Notes: generated from the letters alone by a model not told the origin. DNA of 64,000 bases from JAVBMU01 sp031551755 (GCA_031551755.1 JAVBNE010000002.1:47925-111924); one strand, 5' to 3'. Positions 16,789 to 24,333 are shown, counted from the stretch's first letter. Made by a program: numbers and translations.

Positions 16789-17715
16789 TTAGGCGAAGAA
16801 CTCTTCCGGCGGACGCGCACCCCACTGGGTGGTATCGCTCGCCGAGCCGGTGAACTTGCTGGGCACGTGCTGGCTGTTGACCGTGTCCCCATCGGTGAAG
16901 TGCTCCAGCCGGAATCCGGCCGGGTCCTTCCAGTAGTCGAAGACCTGGCTGCCGAGCATGTGGCGGCCGACGCCGACGTCGAGCTGGTAGCCCTGTTCGA
17001 GCAGGTAGTCGTGTGCCCCCATCACGTCATCGAGGTCGACGACTTCGAAGGAGGAGTGGTGCACGCCGATCCAGTCGGACTGCAGGATGAGCATGAAGTG
17101 GTGGTCGACGAACTGCTCGCCCAGGTCCAGACGGACCATCGTGCCGTAAACCTGCCCTTCGGGGGTGGCGAAGTAGTCGGCCGGCTGGAAGTTGAACCGC
17201 TCCAGGAACCAGGCGACGGTCGCGTCGTGGTCCGAGACGTGCAGGACGAAGTGGCCCAGGCGCACGACGTCGCACGGCTGGACGCCATGACGGATGCTCG
17301 CGTTCTTACGCGGCTTGACGGAAATACTGTTGAACAGGCCCGGGTCGCGCTCAGGCAGCGGCTCGGCCTGCTCACGGCCGAAGATGGCACGGATCGGCAC
17401 CCCGTCCGGCGTCGGCATGGTGACGACCTCGCCACCACCGGGCTCCGGGGAGGGCTCGATCGCGGAAGAGCCGGGCATGGCGGCGAGTTCCTCCAAGTCC
17501 GCCCGGCTGGCGACCTCGATGGTCGCGCCGAGGAATTTCTGTTCGCCCTTGTATGCCACGTAGATGTGGTGCTGGGGGCCGGTGCCCCGCATGTAGAGGA
17601 CTTCGTCGGTGCTGCCCTCGACCTTGTGCAGGCCGAAGTCGGTCATGAACTTCTCTTGCGCCTCGAGGTCGGGCACCCGGTAGCTCACTTGGGCGGCATG
17701 GATCGCCGTAGCCAT
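16789..17715 (-). CDS. Type I extradiol ring-cleavage dioxygenase (VOC superfamily)
   Basis: 308 residues, two vicinal-oxygen-chelate domains. The likely iron ligands are H155 (RLGHFVLHVSD), H219 or H220 (IGVHHSSFEV) and E271 (FRLEHFTDGD); their spacing matches the H155/H214/E267 triad of homoprotocatechuate 2,3-dioxygenase. It should open a catechol-type ring next to the hydroxyls, giving a semialdehyde. The exact ring (homoprotocatechuate, aminophenol, trihydroxy compound) is not clear. Start ATG with CAAAGGAG 7 nt upstream. A strong hairpin separates it from the hydroxylase gene. Confidence 0.92.
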   Translation of the reverse strand: MATAIHAAQVSYRVPDLEAQEKFMTDFGLHKVEGSTDEVLYMRGTGPQHHIYVAYKGEQKFLGATIEVASRADLEELAAMPGSSAIEPSPEPGGGEVVTMPTPDGVPIRAIFGREQAEPLPERDPGLFNSISVKPRKNASIRHGVQPCDVVRLGHFVLHVSDHDATVAWFLERFNFQPADYFATPEGQVYGTMVRLDLGEQFVDHHFMLILQSDWIGVHHSSFEVVDLDDVMGAHDYLLEQGYQLDVGVGRHMLGSQVFDYWKDPAGFRLEHFTDGDTVNSQHVPSKFTGSASDTTQWGARPPEEFFA

Positions 17716-17767
17716 GTCATGCTCCTTTGCGTCTTGATTCCATGAACGGTGCGATGGGATCGCGAGG

Positions 17768-17799
17768 GGTGGTGAGGCGCCCTCTGGCGCCCCACCACC
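17768..17799 (-). terminator. Intercistronic hairpin between hydroxylase and dioxygenase genes
   Basis: Arms of 14 nt (GGTGGTGAGGCGCC and its partner) with one mismatch and a 4-nt loop, and no U-run. It lies 15 bp after the hydroxylase stop. It may partly terminate transcription or protect the upstream mRNA, allowing more hydroxylase than downstream enzyme. Confidence 0.6.
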
Positions 17800-17813
17800 A
17801 AGAGAAACCGGCT

Positions 17814-19346
17814 CTAGCGGACGCTGACGTCGCTCGGGTTGATCAGGTCCGGCACGGTCCAGCCCTTGAGGTCGTACTCGTCCATCGCGGACTGGGCGAA
17901 CTGCTTGAGGCCGTCGAGCAGGCCGCTGCCCTGGGCGTTCCAGAGGTTGGTCTGGCGGGTGACATCGTTGCTGCCGATGTAGTTGATCTCGTACAGCTCA
18001 TGCCGGCCGCCGAACTCGCTGCCGATCGCGTCCCACAGCATCTTCATGACCTTCACGCGCTCCTCGGCGTCGATGTTGTACGAGCCACGCACGTACATGT
18101 CGAGGAAGGGGCGCAGTTCGGGGTTCTGGAAGTCGCTCGAGTGGGAGTTGAGGTAGATCAGCCCGGAGGCGAGGACCTGCTCGATGATGTTCTTGATCTT
18201 CGGCATCGCGAACTGGTTCATCACCCGGAAGCCACCGGCTGCCTCGGCGTTCGCGTTCACGAAGCCGGGGGTCCACGGCTGTGCGGCGTGTGCCATCGCG
18301 TCGGTGAGCGCCCACATGGTGTTGCGCCAGGCGATGACCTCACCGAGCTGCGACTTGACGCCGTAGAACTGGTCCGAACCGGTGACCTCAAGGGCCCTGG
18401 CCAGCATGCCGACCAAGAAGTCGAGCTTGACGGCGAACCGGGTGCAGCCGTGCAGCGATGCCCGCGGCAGCCATCCGGAGTGCACGTTGTACGCGTTCGC
18501 CTGCTCGATGTTGTTGTAGATGAACACGTCTTCCCAGGGGATGAAGACGTTGTCCATCACGAGGATGGCATCGTTCTCATCGAGCCTGCTGGACAGCGGG
18601 TAGTCGAACGGGCTGCCGACGATGGCGGCGTTGCGCTCGTAGGACACGCGTGAGATCAGCTTGACGCCGGGTGCGTCCATCTTCAGGAGGAAGACCGGGG
18701 AGAAGGCCGGGTCCTGAATCGGGGCCTGCCCGACCTGGCCGATGAAGGTGTAGTGCGCCAAGGCTGCGCCGGTGGCGACCACCTTCGCACCTGTCACGTA
18801 GATGCCTGCGTCGGTCTCCTTGGTGGAGCGCACGAAGAAGTTCCGGCCCGCTTCAGAGCCGAGGCTCCGGTCGACCGGCGGGTTCATCACAGCGTGCCCG
18901 ACGAACAGGGTCTTCTCTTGCGCCTTGCGGTACCAGGCGCGGGCGTTGTCCGCGAAGTCGCCGTAGAAGTCGGCGTTGGCGCCCAAGGTGGCCAGGAAGC
19001 AGCCCTTGTAGTCGGGGGAGCGGCCCATCCAGCCCCACGCGATCTTCTGCCACTCGGCGATGGCATCGCGCGATGCGACCAGGTCGGCTGCGGTCTCCGG
19101 CGCCCGGTAGAACCGGTGGGTGAAGCCGCCCCACTCGGTCGGGACGGTCAGGATGTCCTTACGGGCGGGGTCGTATAGGGAGTCGTACATGCGCGCGATC
19201 ATGCGCGCAGAGTTGCGGAACCCGGGGTGCTCGGTGAGCTTCTTGACGCGCTCGCCGTAGACCCAGACCTCTCGATCGTCATCGAGGCTGTCCAGATACT
19301 CCTGGCCGGTGAACGGCAGGTAGTCCTTGTTGGCAACGTCCGCCAT
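17814..19346 (-). CDS. HpaB-type FADH2-dependent aromatic hydroxylase (4-hydroxyphenylacetate 3-monooxygenase family)
   Basis: 510 residues. Family marks: WGWMGRSPDYKGCFLATLGANADFYG near residues 108-133, VGHAVMNPPVDRS, VVATGAALAHYTFIGQ, the FAD-contact region near RTRQTNLW-like TRQTNLWNAQGSGLLDG at the C-terminus. These enzymes use reduced FAD from a separate reductase to add a hydroxyl ortho to an existing phenol hydroxyl (or amino group), making the substrate of the extradiol dioxygenase. The partner is probably the fused flavin reductase at the end of the cluster. Start ATG with AAAGGA 8 nt upstream. Confidence 0.92.
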   Translation of the reverse strand: MADVANKDYLPFTGQEYLDSLDDDREVWVYGERVKKLTEHPGFRNSARMIARMYDSLYDPARKDILTVPTEWGGFTHRFYRAPETAADLVASRDAIAEWQKIAWGWMGRSPDYKGCFLATLGANADFYGDFADNARAWYRKAQEKTLFVGHAVMNPPVDRSLGSEAGRNFFVRSTKETDAGIYVTGAKVVATGAALAHYTFIGQVGQAPIQDPAFSPVFLLKMDAPGVKLISRVSYERNAAIVGSPFDYPLSSRLDENDAILVMDNVFIPWEDVFIYNNIEQANAYNVHSGWLPRASLHGCTRFAVKLDFLVGMLARALEVTGSDQFYGVKSQLGEVIAWRNTMWALTDAMAHAAQPWTPGFVNANAEAAGGFRVMNQFAMPKIKNIIEQVLASGLIYLNSHSSDFQNPELRPFLDMYVRGSYNIDAEERVKVMKMLWDAIGSEFGGRHELYEINYIGSNDVTRQTNLWNAQGSGLLDGLKQFAQSAMDEYDLKGWTVPDLINPSDVSVR

Positions 19347-19379
19347 GACGTGTTCCTTTCTGGATGGGTGAACCAGTAC

Positions 19380-20138
19380 TTACGGCGACTGGGGCGCGCC
19401 GCAGCTTTCGGGGGGCCGCTTCCCGGAGCGGCCCGCGGGGGATGAAGCGCCCTGCTGTGCTTGGATCAGGACGGTCTCGACACGGGTGCGGGTGCGCTCC
19501 AGGTGGGAGCGCATCTCCTGGCTCGCCGCCTCGGCGTCGCCGGCGATGCAGGCGGCAAGGATCAGCCGGTGTTCGTGGTTGCTCTCGATCTGGTCGGCGT
19601 CCGTGAGGGGATAGGCGAACCGGTAGCGGTCGGCGTTCTGCCACAACGGTTCGATCAGCCGCAGTAGCCACGGCGACCCGGCAGCGCGGTAGAGGGTGAG
19701 ATGGAAGTCGCGGTGGTCGGAGCGGGCCGTGATGCGGTCGTTGGAGGCGATATGGGCCTCCATTCGGGCCAATGAAGCCATCGCGAGCGTGGCGTCCTCA
19801 CCACTGAGGTTGGCTGCCGCGCGTTCGGTCGCCAGAGGCTCCAGCGCGAGCCGGACCGACATCGTGTCGTGCATGTCTTCGAGCGACAGTTCCAGGACCC
19901 GGGCCCCGCGGTGGGGAAGGATCTGCACAAGGCCCAGGGCAGTGAGGTTACGCAGGGCCTCCCGGATCGGCATCGTGCTCACACCGAAGCGATCCGCCAG
20001 CTCTTGGATCTTGAGCTGGCTGCCGCCCGGGAACTCGCCGCGCAGGATCCCGATGTGCAGCTCGGCTGCCACGGTGTCGGCCACGGTGTGTTGCGGTGCG
20101 GCGCCCTGGTTCTCGTCGAAGAGCTGATCAAAAGCCAC
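19380..20138 (-). CDS. GntR-family regulator (FadR/FCD subgroup)
   Basis: About 252 residues. Winged helix at residues about 35-75 (LKIQELADRFGVSTMPIREALRNLTALGLVQIL), then an all-helical FCD effector domain (DMHDTMSVRLALEPLATERAA, HRDFHLTLYRAAGSPWLLRLIEPLW, NHEHRLILAACIAGD) whose His/Asp residues usually bind a metal and a carboxylate ligand. It is the first gene of the catabolic strand and the obvious regulator. The frame is open to 20324; GTG 20138 with AAAGAGG 6 nt upstream gives the usual family length. ATG 20258 would add 40 atypical residues. The C-terminal 20 residues (Ser/Gly/Pro/Arg-rich) are unusual. Confidence 0.9.
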   Translation of the reverse strand: MAFDQLFDENQGAAPQHTVADTVAAELHIGILRGEFPGGSQLKIQELADRFGVSTMPIREALRNLTALGLVQILPHRGARVLELSLEDMHDTMSVRLALEPLATERAAANLSGEDATLAMASLARMEAHIASNDRITARSDHRDFHLTLYRAAGSPWLLRLIEPLWQNADRYRFAYPLTDADQIESNHEHRLILAACIAGDAEAASQEMRSHLERTRTRVETVLIQAQQGASSPAGRSGKRPPESCGAPQSP

Positions 20139-20286
20139 GTGATGCCTCTTTGGGTCGTCGGGTGTGGGGCAGTTTCCCGACAACGGTACTGGGGCGCCAC
20201 TCGATCGATCGGGCACCAAATACAGCATGTTCGCAGCAGTATCGGCAGCGTTCGGCATCTCTGGCACATCTCCTCTCGATCGGCAT

Positions 20287-20302
20287 CGATCAGATTTGAT
20301 CA
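20287..20302. promoter_or_regulatory. TGATCA site upstream of GntR gene
   Basis: CGATCAGATTTGATCA: a TGATCA palindrome at 20297-20302 within GATTTGATCA, preceded by CGATCA one helical turn earlier. The same GATTTGATCA/TTTGATCA unit recurs at 20481-20499. Candidate GntR operator near the catabolic cluster promoter. Confidence 0.5.
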
Positions 20303-20480
20303 TCTTGTGGAGAGAGTAACCCACATCACATCGCCTTCTGTCAACCCGTCAGATCTAGAGGTGAGGTTGGCGTAAATCGGGCGTAAACGGCTGTCTGCAA
20401 ATGGTGTCTGGCTGTTCCTGTGGGAGTTCAGAGTGCAGCCTGTCGCTGGTGAGAACACCTGCGGTGGGCCTGGAATCGAG

Positions 20481-20499
20481 ATTTGATCAACTTTGATCA
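20481..20499. promoter_or_regulatory. Tandem TTTGATCA operators upstream of the MFS gene
   Basis: Two TTTGATCA units (TGATCA at 20484-20489 and 20494-20499) are spaced exactly 10 bp apart, one helical turn. They lie in the divergent region between the GntR gene and the MFS gene, about 100 bp before the latter, so the GntR protein may control both. Confidence 0.55.
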
Positions 20500-20600
20500 C
20501 ATGCAGCATCAGACCGGCTGCCCATCCGTCCGTTGGGTGGAACTCGTCACCTGATGAAACTCAGAGCGGATCTGGGCCGGTCTGCGGAAGAATGGCGACG

Positions 20601-21857
20601 ATGAGCCAGCCTGTTGTGCCCGAGTCGCATCCGGGCGACCCGGGGCCGATGTTCCCGTTTCGCACGGTGGTGCTCGGTGCCTTCCTGCCCTCCTTGGCCT
20701 TCGACGTCGGCCTTGGTGCGATGCTGCCGATCATCGCGGTCACGGCGACACGGCTCGGCGCCACCCTGACCGTGGCAGGCCTCATCACGGCCCTGATCCC
20801 CGTCGGGAAGATCGTCGCGGACCTGCCGGCGGGTGCCTTGGCCGCACGGTTGGGGGATCGGCGGGCCATGGTGGGGGCCGGCTGGGTCGCCGTTGGCTGC
20901 TTCGCGGGGCTCGCCGCCACGCGGGCCTTGTGGTGTCTGGCCCTGGGGGTCTTCCTTCTCGGGGCAGCCTCCGCGGTCTTCAATCTCGCGCGGCAGGCGT
21001 ACCTCACCGAGGTGACGCCACCGCTGCGTCGCGCCCGGGTGCTGTCAACCCTCGCCGGTGTTCATCGCATCGGCCTGTTCATCGGCCCCTTCGCAGGTGC
21101 CGCAGCTATCGCGGCCGTCTCCTTGCACGCTGCTTACTGGCTGGGCGCGATCATGACGGTCCTGTCCGTGGTGATCCTGCATCTGGTGCGTGACGAACCG
21201 CATGAGTCCGCGCGGCTCGCCCGAGCCGATGCACCTCGACTATCCGTGTGGGCGGTGGCCGTGCGCTACCGGCACCTCTTCGGCACCTTGGGGATGGCGG
21301 TGCTATTGCTCGCGGCCGTGCGCGGTGCCCGGCAGACCGTGATCCCACTGTGGGGTGAGCACCTCGGCCTCGATGCGGAGGTCACCTCGATGATCTTCGG
21401 CCTTTCCGGCGCCTTGGACATGTTGTTCTTCTACCCGGCGGGCAAGGTGATGGACCGTTTCGGCCGGCTGTGGATCGCGATGCCGTCGATGATCACCATG
21501 TCGGTGGCCCTCGCAGCGCTGCCGTTCACCCATACGGTGGCCCCGTTCGCTGTGGTGGCCGCCGTGCTCGGGGTCGGGAACGGTATGGGTTCCGGGATCG
21601 TGATGACGTTGGGTGCCGACACCGCGCCGCCCGAGGCGCGCCCCGCGTTCCTCGGCGTCTGGCGGCTCTTCCAGGACACTGGCGATGCCCTCGGCCCGCT
21701 CATCTTGTCCGGCGGCGCCGCGCTGGGGTCGTTGGCGGCAGGTATTTGGGCCACGGCCACGCTGGGTGCCGGAGCCACCGGCGCACTGGCCCGCTGGGTG
21801 CCGAAGTACTCACCACTGGCGAACCTCGTCACCCGGCGGCGTCGCAGCCGGGAGTAG
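20601..21857 (+). CDS. MFS transporter, 12 helices
   Basis: About 418 residues with twelve predicted helices. Loop 2-3 motif DLPAGALAARLGDRRAMV is the MFS signature A region; LARQAYLTEVTPPLRRARVLSTLAGVHRIGLFIGP is typical of drug/metabolite exporters of the MDR type. It lies divergent from the GntR gene with TGATCA sites between, so it could export or import a compound of the same pathway. Start uncertain between ATG 20592 and 20601; AAGAAT lies 7 nt before 20601. The longer frame from 20493 covers the operator repeats and is unlikely to be translated. Confidence 0.88.
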   Translation: MSQPVVPESHPGDPGPMFPFRTVVLGAFLPSLAFDVGLGAMLPIIAVTATRLGATLTVAGLITALIPVGKIVADLPAGALAARLGDRRAMVGAGWVAVGCFAGLAATRALWCLALGVFLLGAASAVFNLARQAYLTEVTPPLRRARVLSTLAGVHRIGLFIGPFAGAAAIAAVSLHAAYWLGAIMTVLSVVILHLVRDEPHESARLARADAPRLSVWAVAVRYRHLFGTLGMAVLLLAAVRGARQTVIPLWGEHLGLDAEVTSMIFGLSGALDMLFFYPAGKVMDRFGRLWIAMPSMITMSVALAALPFTHTVAPFAVVAAVLGVGNGMGSGIVMTLGADTAPPEARPAFLGVWRLFQDTGDALGPLILSGGAALGSLAAGIWATATLGAGATGALARWVPKYSPLANLVTRRRRSRE

Positions 21858-21940
21858 ATCAGACGCTCCGAACACGGCTCGTCATCCGCGTCTTCGGTCC
21901 GCCTGGGCGTCCCGCCTGGGCGCGTGTGAGGCCCGAGGTC

Positions 21941-21946
21941 TAGCGT
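21941..21946 (+). promoter_or_regulatory. -10 box TAGCGT of leaderless DHA2 transporter gene
   Basis: TAGCGT ends 6 nt before the GTG at 21953. Confidence 0.5.
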
Positions 21947-21952
21947 GTCGGC

Positions 21953-23362
21953 GTGACCCCTCTTCAGCGGCGAATCCTCGTCGTCGCCATCCTGGCCTCG
22001 TTCGTGTCCTTCCTGGACGGTTCGGTCGTGAACGTGGCGCTACCGGCGATCTCGGCGGAGCTCACGACCGGTCCGTTGACCGGCCTGGCTCTCCAGCAGT
22101 GGGTCGTGGACGCCTACCTCATCACGCTTGGGTCGTTGATCCTGTTGGCGGGTTCCATGTCGGATGTCTACGGCCGGCGACGCGTGCTGTTCGCCGGGCT
22201 GGCCGGTTTCGGTGTGACGTCGGTGCTGTGTGCCCTCGCGCCGTCGGGCGTCTTCTTGGTGGTGGCGCGCGCTTTGCAGGGGGTCGCGGGTGCGCTCCTG
22301 GTTCCGAGTTCCTTGGCGATGATCATCGCGGCCTTCACCGGTGAATCCCAGTCGCGTGCGATCGGCCGGTGGACGGCCTGGACCAGCGGGGCGCTGCTGG
22401 TGGGTCCGCTGGTTGGCGGCATCTTCATCGACGCCCTGTCCTGGCGCTGGGTCTTCTGGATCAACCTGGTGCCCATCACCGTGACCATGTGGCTGCTGCG
22501 CGACGTTCCTGCCACGGAGGTGTCCGAGCCGGCCGACGACGCCCGGCCTCCCCGACGGATTGACGTCGGGGGTGCGGTGTTGGCCGCCGTCGGGCTGGCG
22601 AGCACCGTCTTCGCGCTGATCGAGCAGGGCCACTACGGCTGGGTCGATCCGGTGGTCGCGGTGCCGCTCGTCGCCGGGGTCCTTTGCCTGATTGCCTTCG
22701 TGCTGTGGGAACGGAAGTCTGCCGATCCGATGCTGCCACTGCGGCTCTTCCGGATCCGCAACTTCGCCTGGGGGAATCTGGCAACGGCCGCGATCTACGG
22801 CGCCCTGTACGTCGGCGGGTTCATCGTTACGGTCTTCGTGCAGCAGGTGGGCGACTACAGCGCGACGGCGGCCGGGCTCGTTCAGGTGCCCGTGACGATC
22901 ATCATGCTCGCCGCATCGAGCCGGTTCGGGGCGCTCGCCGGCCGGTACGGGCCACGCCTGTTCATGACGGTGGGGCCGATAATCGGCGGTGCCGGTTACC
23001 TGCTGATGCTGACCACCGATGAGCAGGTGACGTACTGGACCCAGCTCCTGCCGGGGTTGTTGCTCTTCGGCTTGGGGTTGGCGATCACGGTGGCCCCGTT
23101 GACGGCGGCGATCCTCGGTTCCATCCCGGCCGAGGACGCCGGCATCGGGTCGGCGGTCAACAACGCGGTCGCCCGGGTGGCGGGCCTGGTGATGATCGCC
23201 TTCGTGGGGGTGATCGTGGGCACCCGGCTCGACGTGGCCGGGTTCCACCGCGGATTGGTGGTGACGGCCGGGCTGCTCGTCCTCGGAGGCGCGCTCAGTT
23301 GGATCGGCATCCGCAACCGCCAGGTGATCGGCAGCAGCGCCGAGGCCGACGCGACGGGCTAG
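21953..23362 (+). CDS. MFS transporter of the DHA2 (EmrB/QacA) family
   Basis: 469 residues, fourteen predicted helices. Signature parts: ILASFVSFLDGSVVNVALPAI in helix 1, LQQWVVDAYLITLGSLILLAGSMSDVYGRRRV (motif A), ALQGVAGALLVPSSLAMI, and GALLVGPLVGGIFIDALSWRWVFWINL (motif C). It is a proton-driven drug or metabolite exporter. Start GTG 21953 follows TAGCGT by 6 nt. The last 21 bases, with the TAG stop and two bases more, are repeated 591 bp downstream at the far end of the toxin-antitoxin-like cassette. Confidence 0.92.
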   Translation: MTPLQRRILVVAILASFVSFLDGSVVNVALPAISAELTTGPLTGLALQQWVVDAYLITLGSLILLAGSMSDVYGRRRVLFAGLAGFGVTSVLCALAPSGVFLVVARALQGVAGALLVPSSLAMIIAAFTGESQSRAIGRWTAWTSGALLVGPLVGGIFIDALSWRWVFWINLVPITVTMWLLRDVPATEVSEPADDARPPRRIDVGGAVLAAVGLASTVFALIEQGHYGWVDPVVAVPLVAGVLCLIAFVLWERKSADPMLPLRLFRIRNFAWGNLATAAIYGALYVGGFIVTVFVQQVGDYSATAAGLVQVPVTIIMLAASSRFGALAGRYGPRLFMTVGPIIGGAGYLLMLTTDEQVTYWTQLLPGLLLFGLGLAITVAPLTAAILGSIPAEDAGIGSAVNNAVARVAGLVMIAFVGVIVGTRLDVAGFHRGLVVTAGLLVLGGALSWIGIRNRQVIGSSAEADATG

Positions 23363-23364
23363 AC
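23344..23364. repeat. 21-bp direct repeat, left copy
   Basis: This 21-mer (GGCCGACGCGACGGGCTAGA plus C) spans the last codons and stop of the DHA2 transporter gene and recurs perfectly at 23935-23955. A GGCAGC motif precedes both copies. The segment between the copies carries the antitoxin-like gene and broken toxin. Confidence 0.85.
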
Positions 23365-23372
23365 GAGCCGAC

Positions 23373-23636
23373 TTAGGTGTGGGCAGGCTCGCGGAAGCGG
23401 GCTTGTGCGGCTTGTCGGCTCACGCCCAACGTCATGCCGATGTCGGCCCAGGTGTATCCGGCCTCGCGAGCAGCCCGCACGGCGTCGCGCAGCTCTGAGT
23501 CGGCCATGTGCATGTCACGCTTGGCTAGCCCGATGCGGCGCAACTCTTTCGGGTCGTCGGCCGGGGTGGTGGCCGGATCGAGGGCATCGAGCCACGCCTC
23601 AGCCTTGGTCAACAACTCGTCATCGCGGTTCGTCAT
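23373..23636 (-). CDS. Small helix-turn-helix protein, candidate antitoxin
   Basis: 87 residues: an acidic N-terminal helix part (DDELLTKAEAWLDALDP) and a C-terminal helix-turn-helix AREAGYTWADIGMTLGVSRQAAQARF, typical of small actinobacterial proteins that follow a BrnT-like or DUF4258-like toxin gene. The ATG has GGTGAGAAG just upstream and lies 12 nt after the stop of the broken toxin frame, so the two were one operon. It probably bound the twin GTCAA-N7-TTGAC operators. Still intact, unlike the toxin. Confidence 0.8.
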   Translation of the reverse strand: MTNRDDELLTKAEAWLDALDPATTPADDPKELRRIGLAKRDMHMADSELRDAVRAAREAGYTWADIGMTLGVSRQAAQARFREPAHT

Positions 23637-23648
23637 GGTCTTCTCACC

Positions 23649-23877
23649 TCATAAGTAGCGGTAGAACGTCGCCCGTAGGGGCATGGCGTGAATGGTGCGA
23701 GGGTCTTCTCCTTGGGGGTCAGCGACGATCAGTTCCAGCAGCCGGGGCACTTCGGTCGGCACCGATCACCAGCAGTAAGTCATCGTCCATCGGAACTCGC
23801 CTCATTGGGACTTCGAGTGCTGCCCGAATCTGGGCCGCTGTGATCCCATGCTTGAGCGCACTGGGAAGAATCCTCAC
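23649..23877 (-). pseudogene. Frameshifted small toxin-like gene
   Basis: From GTG 23877 the frame reads MRILPSALKHGITAAQIRAA and onward to MDDDLLLVIGADRSA, then stops early at 23719. Removing one C from a CCCC run (23744-23747, minus strand) restores RLLELIVADPQGED and RTIHAMPLRATFYRYL to a stop at 23649. The total of 229 nt is 76 codons plus one base, in line with a single-base insertion. The pattern (KHG, IGxDRS, RLLEL, IHAMPLR, FYRYL) is that of a small toxin-like family that pairs with HTH antitoxins. Either a true inactivating mutation, a homopolymer sequencing error, or programmed slippage. Confidence 0.75.
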
Positions 23878-23879
23878 CT

Positions 23880-23925
23880 GTCAAAGCATCCTTGACGCTA
23901 TCGTGCTTGTCAAGATTTCATTGAC
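23880..23925. promoter_or_regulatory. Twin 17-bp inverted-repeat operators of the toxin-antitoxin-like cassette
   Basis: Two copies of GTCAA-N7-TTGAC, at 23880-23896 and 23909-23925, are 29 bp apart and end 2 bp before the toxin start codon. The spacers differ, so the arms are what is conserved. On the minus strand a TTGACA -35-like box lies inside the region. Expected binding site for antitoxin autoregulation. Confidence 0.75.
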
Positions 23926-23934
23926 TACGGCAGC

Positions 23935-23955
23935 GGCCGACGCGACGGGCTAGAC
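23935..23955. repeat. 21-bp direct repeat, right copy
   Basis: Perfect copy of 23344-23364, 591 bp downstream. It holds a TAG that is not used here, and lies directly before the DUF2200 gene. If the segment between the copies is removed, the transporter stop would be only some 33 bp from the DUF2200 start. Confidence 0.85.
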
Positions 23956-23985
23956 AGAGGCGTGCTCGTCGGCGAGGCTGATGCC

Positions 23986-24333
23986 ATGGCCCAGCACCGC
24001 ATCTTCACCACGAGCTTTGCGAGCATCTACCCGCATTACGTGACCAAGGTGGAGCGCAAGAACCGCAGTGTCGCCGAGCTGCACGAGGTGATCAGCTGGC
24101 TGACCGGATACGACGAGGTGGGACTGGAGAAGGCCATCTCGGACGAGATCGACCTGGCGACGTTCTTCGCGCAGGCTCCCGCGACGAACCCGAATGCCCA
24201 CCTGATCACCGGCGTGATCTGCGGACACCGGGTCGAGGAGATCGAGGACCCGCTGATGCAGCAGATCCGCTACCTCGACAAGCTGGTCGACGAACTCGCG
24301 CGCGGCAAGAAGATGGCGTCGATCCTGCGCTGA
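23986..24333 (+). CDS. DUF2200 family protein
   Basis: About 115 residues with the family pattern HRIFTTSFASIYPHYVTKVERKNRS, then WLTGYDEVGLEKAI, NAHLITGVICGHRVEEIEDPLMQQIRYLDKLVDELARGK. Short, widespread, probably cytoplasmic; function unknown. ATG 23986 gives the usual MAQHRIF start; an upstream in-frame GTG at 23962 lies 5 nt after a TAGACA box and cannot be excluded. Its stop TGA abuts the ligD stop (TCA on this strand) with no base between. Confidence 0.85.
   Translation: MAQHRIFTTSFASIYPHYVTKVERKNRSVAELHEVISWLTGYDEVGLEKAISDEIDLATFFAQAPATNPNAHLITGVICGHRVEEIEDPLMQQIRYLDKLVDELARGKKMASILR

Larger units (their letters stand above)
20139..20600. other. Divergent regulatory region between GntR and MFS genes
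   Basis: About 460 bp without a convincing gene. It holds the TGATCA repeats at 20287-20302 and 20481-20499. The middle (20310-20480) is relatively A+T-richer than its surroundings, in keeping with promoters. The upstream open frame of the GntR gene runs into the left part. Confidence 0.5.

Noticed and set aside
20139..20258. A 40-residue N-terminal extension of the GntR regulator
   Set aside because: The residues are Pro/Ser-rich and unlike the family, while GTG 20138 has a well-placed ribosome binding site; kept only as an alternative.
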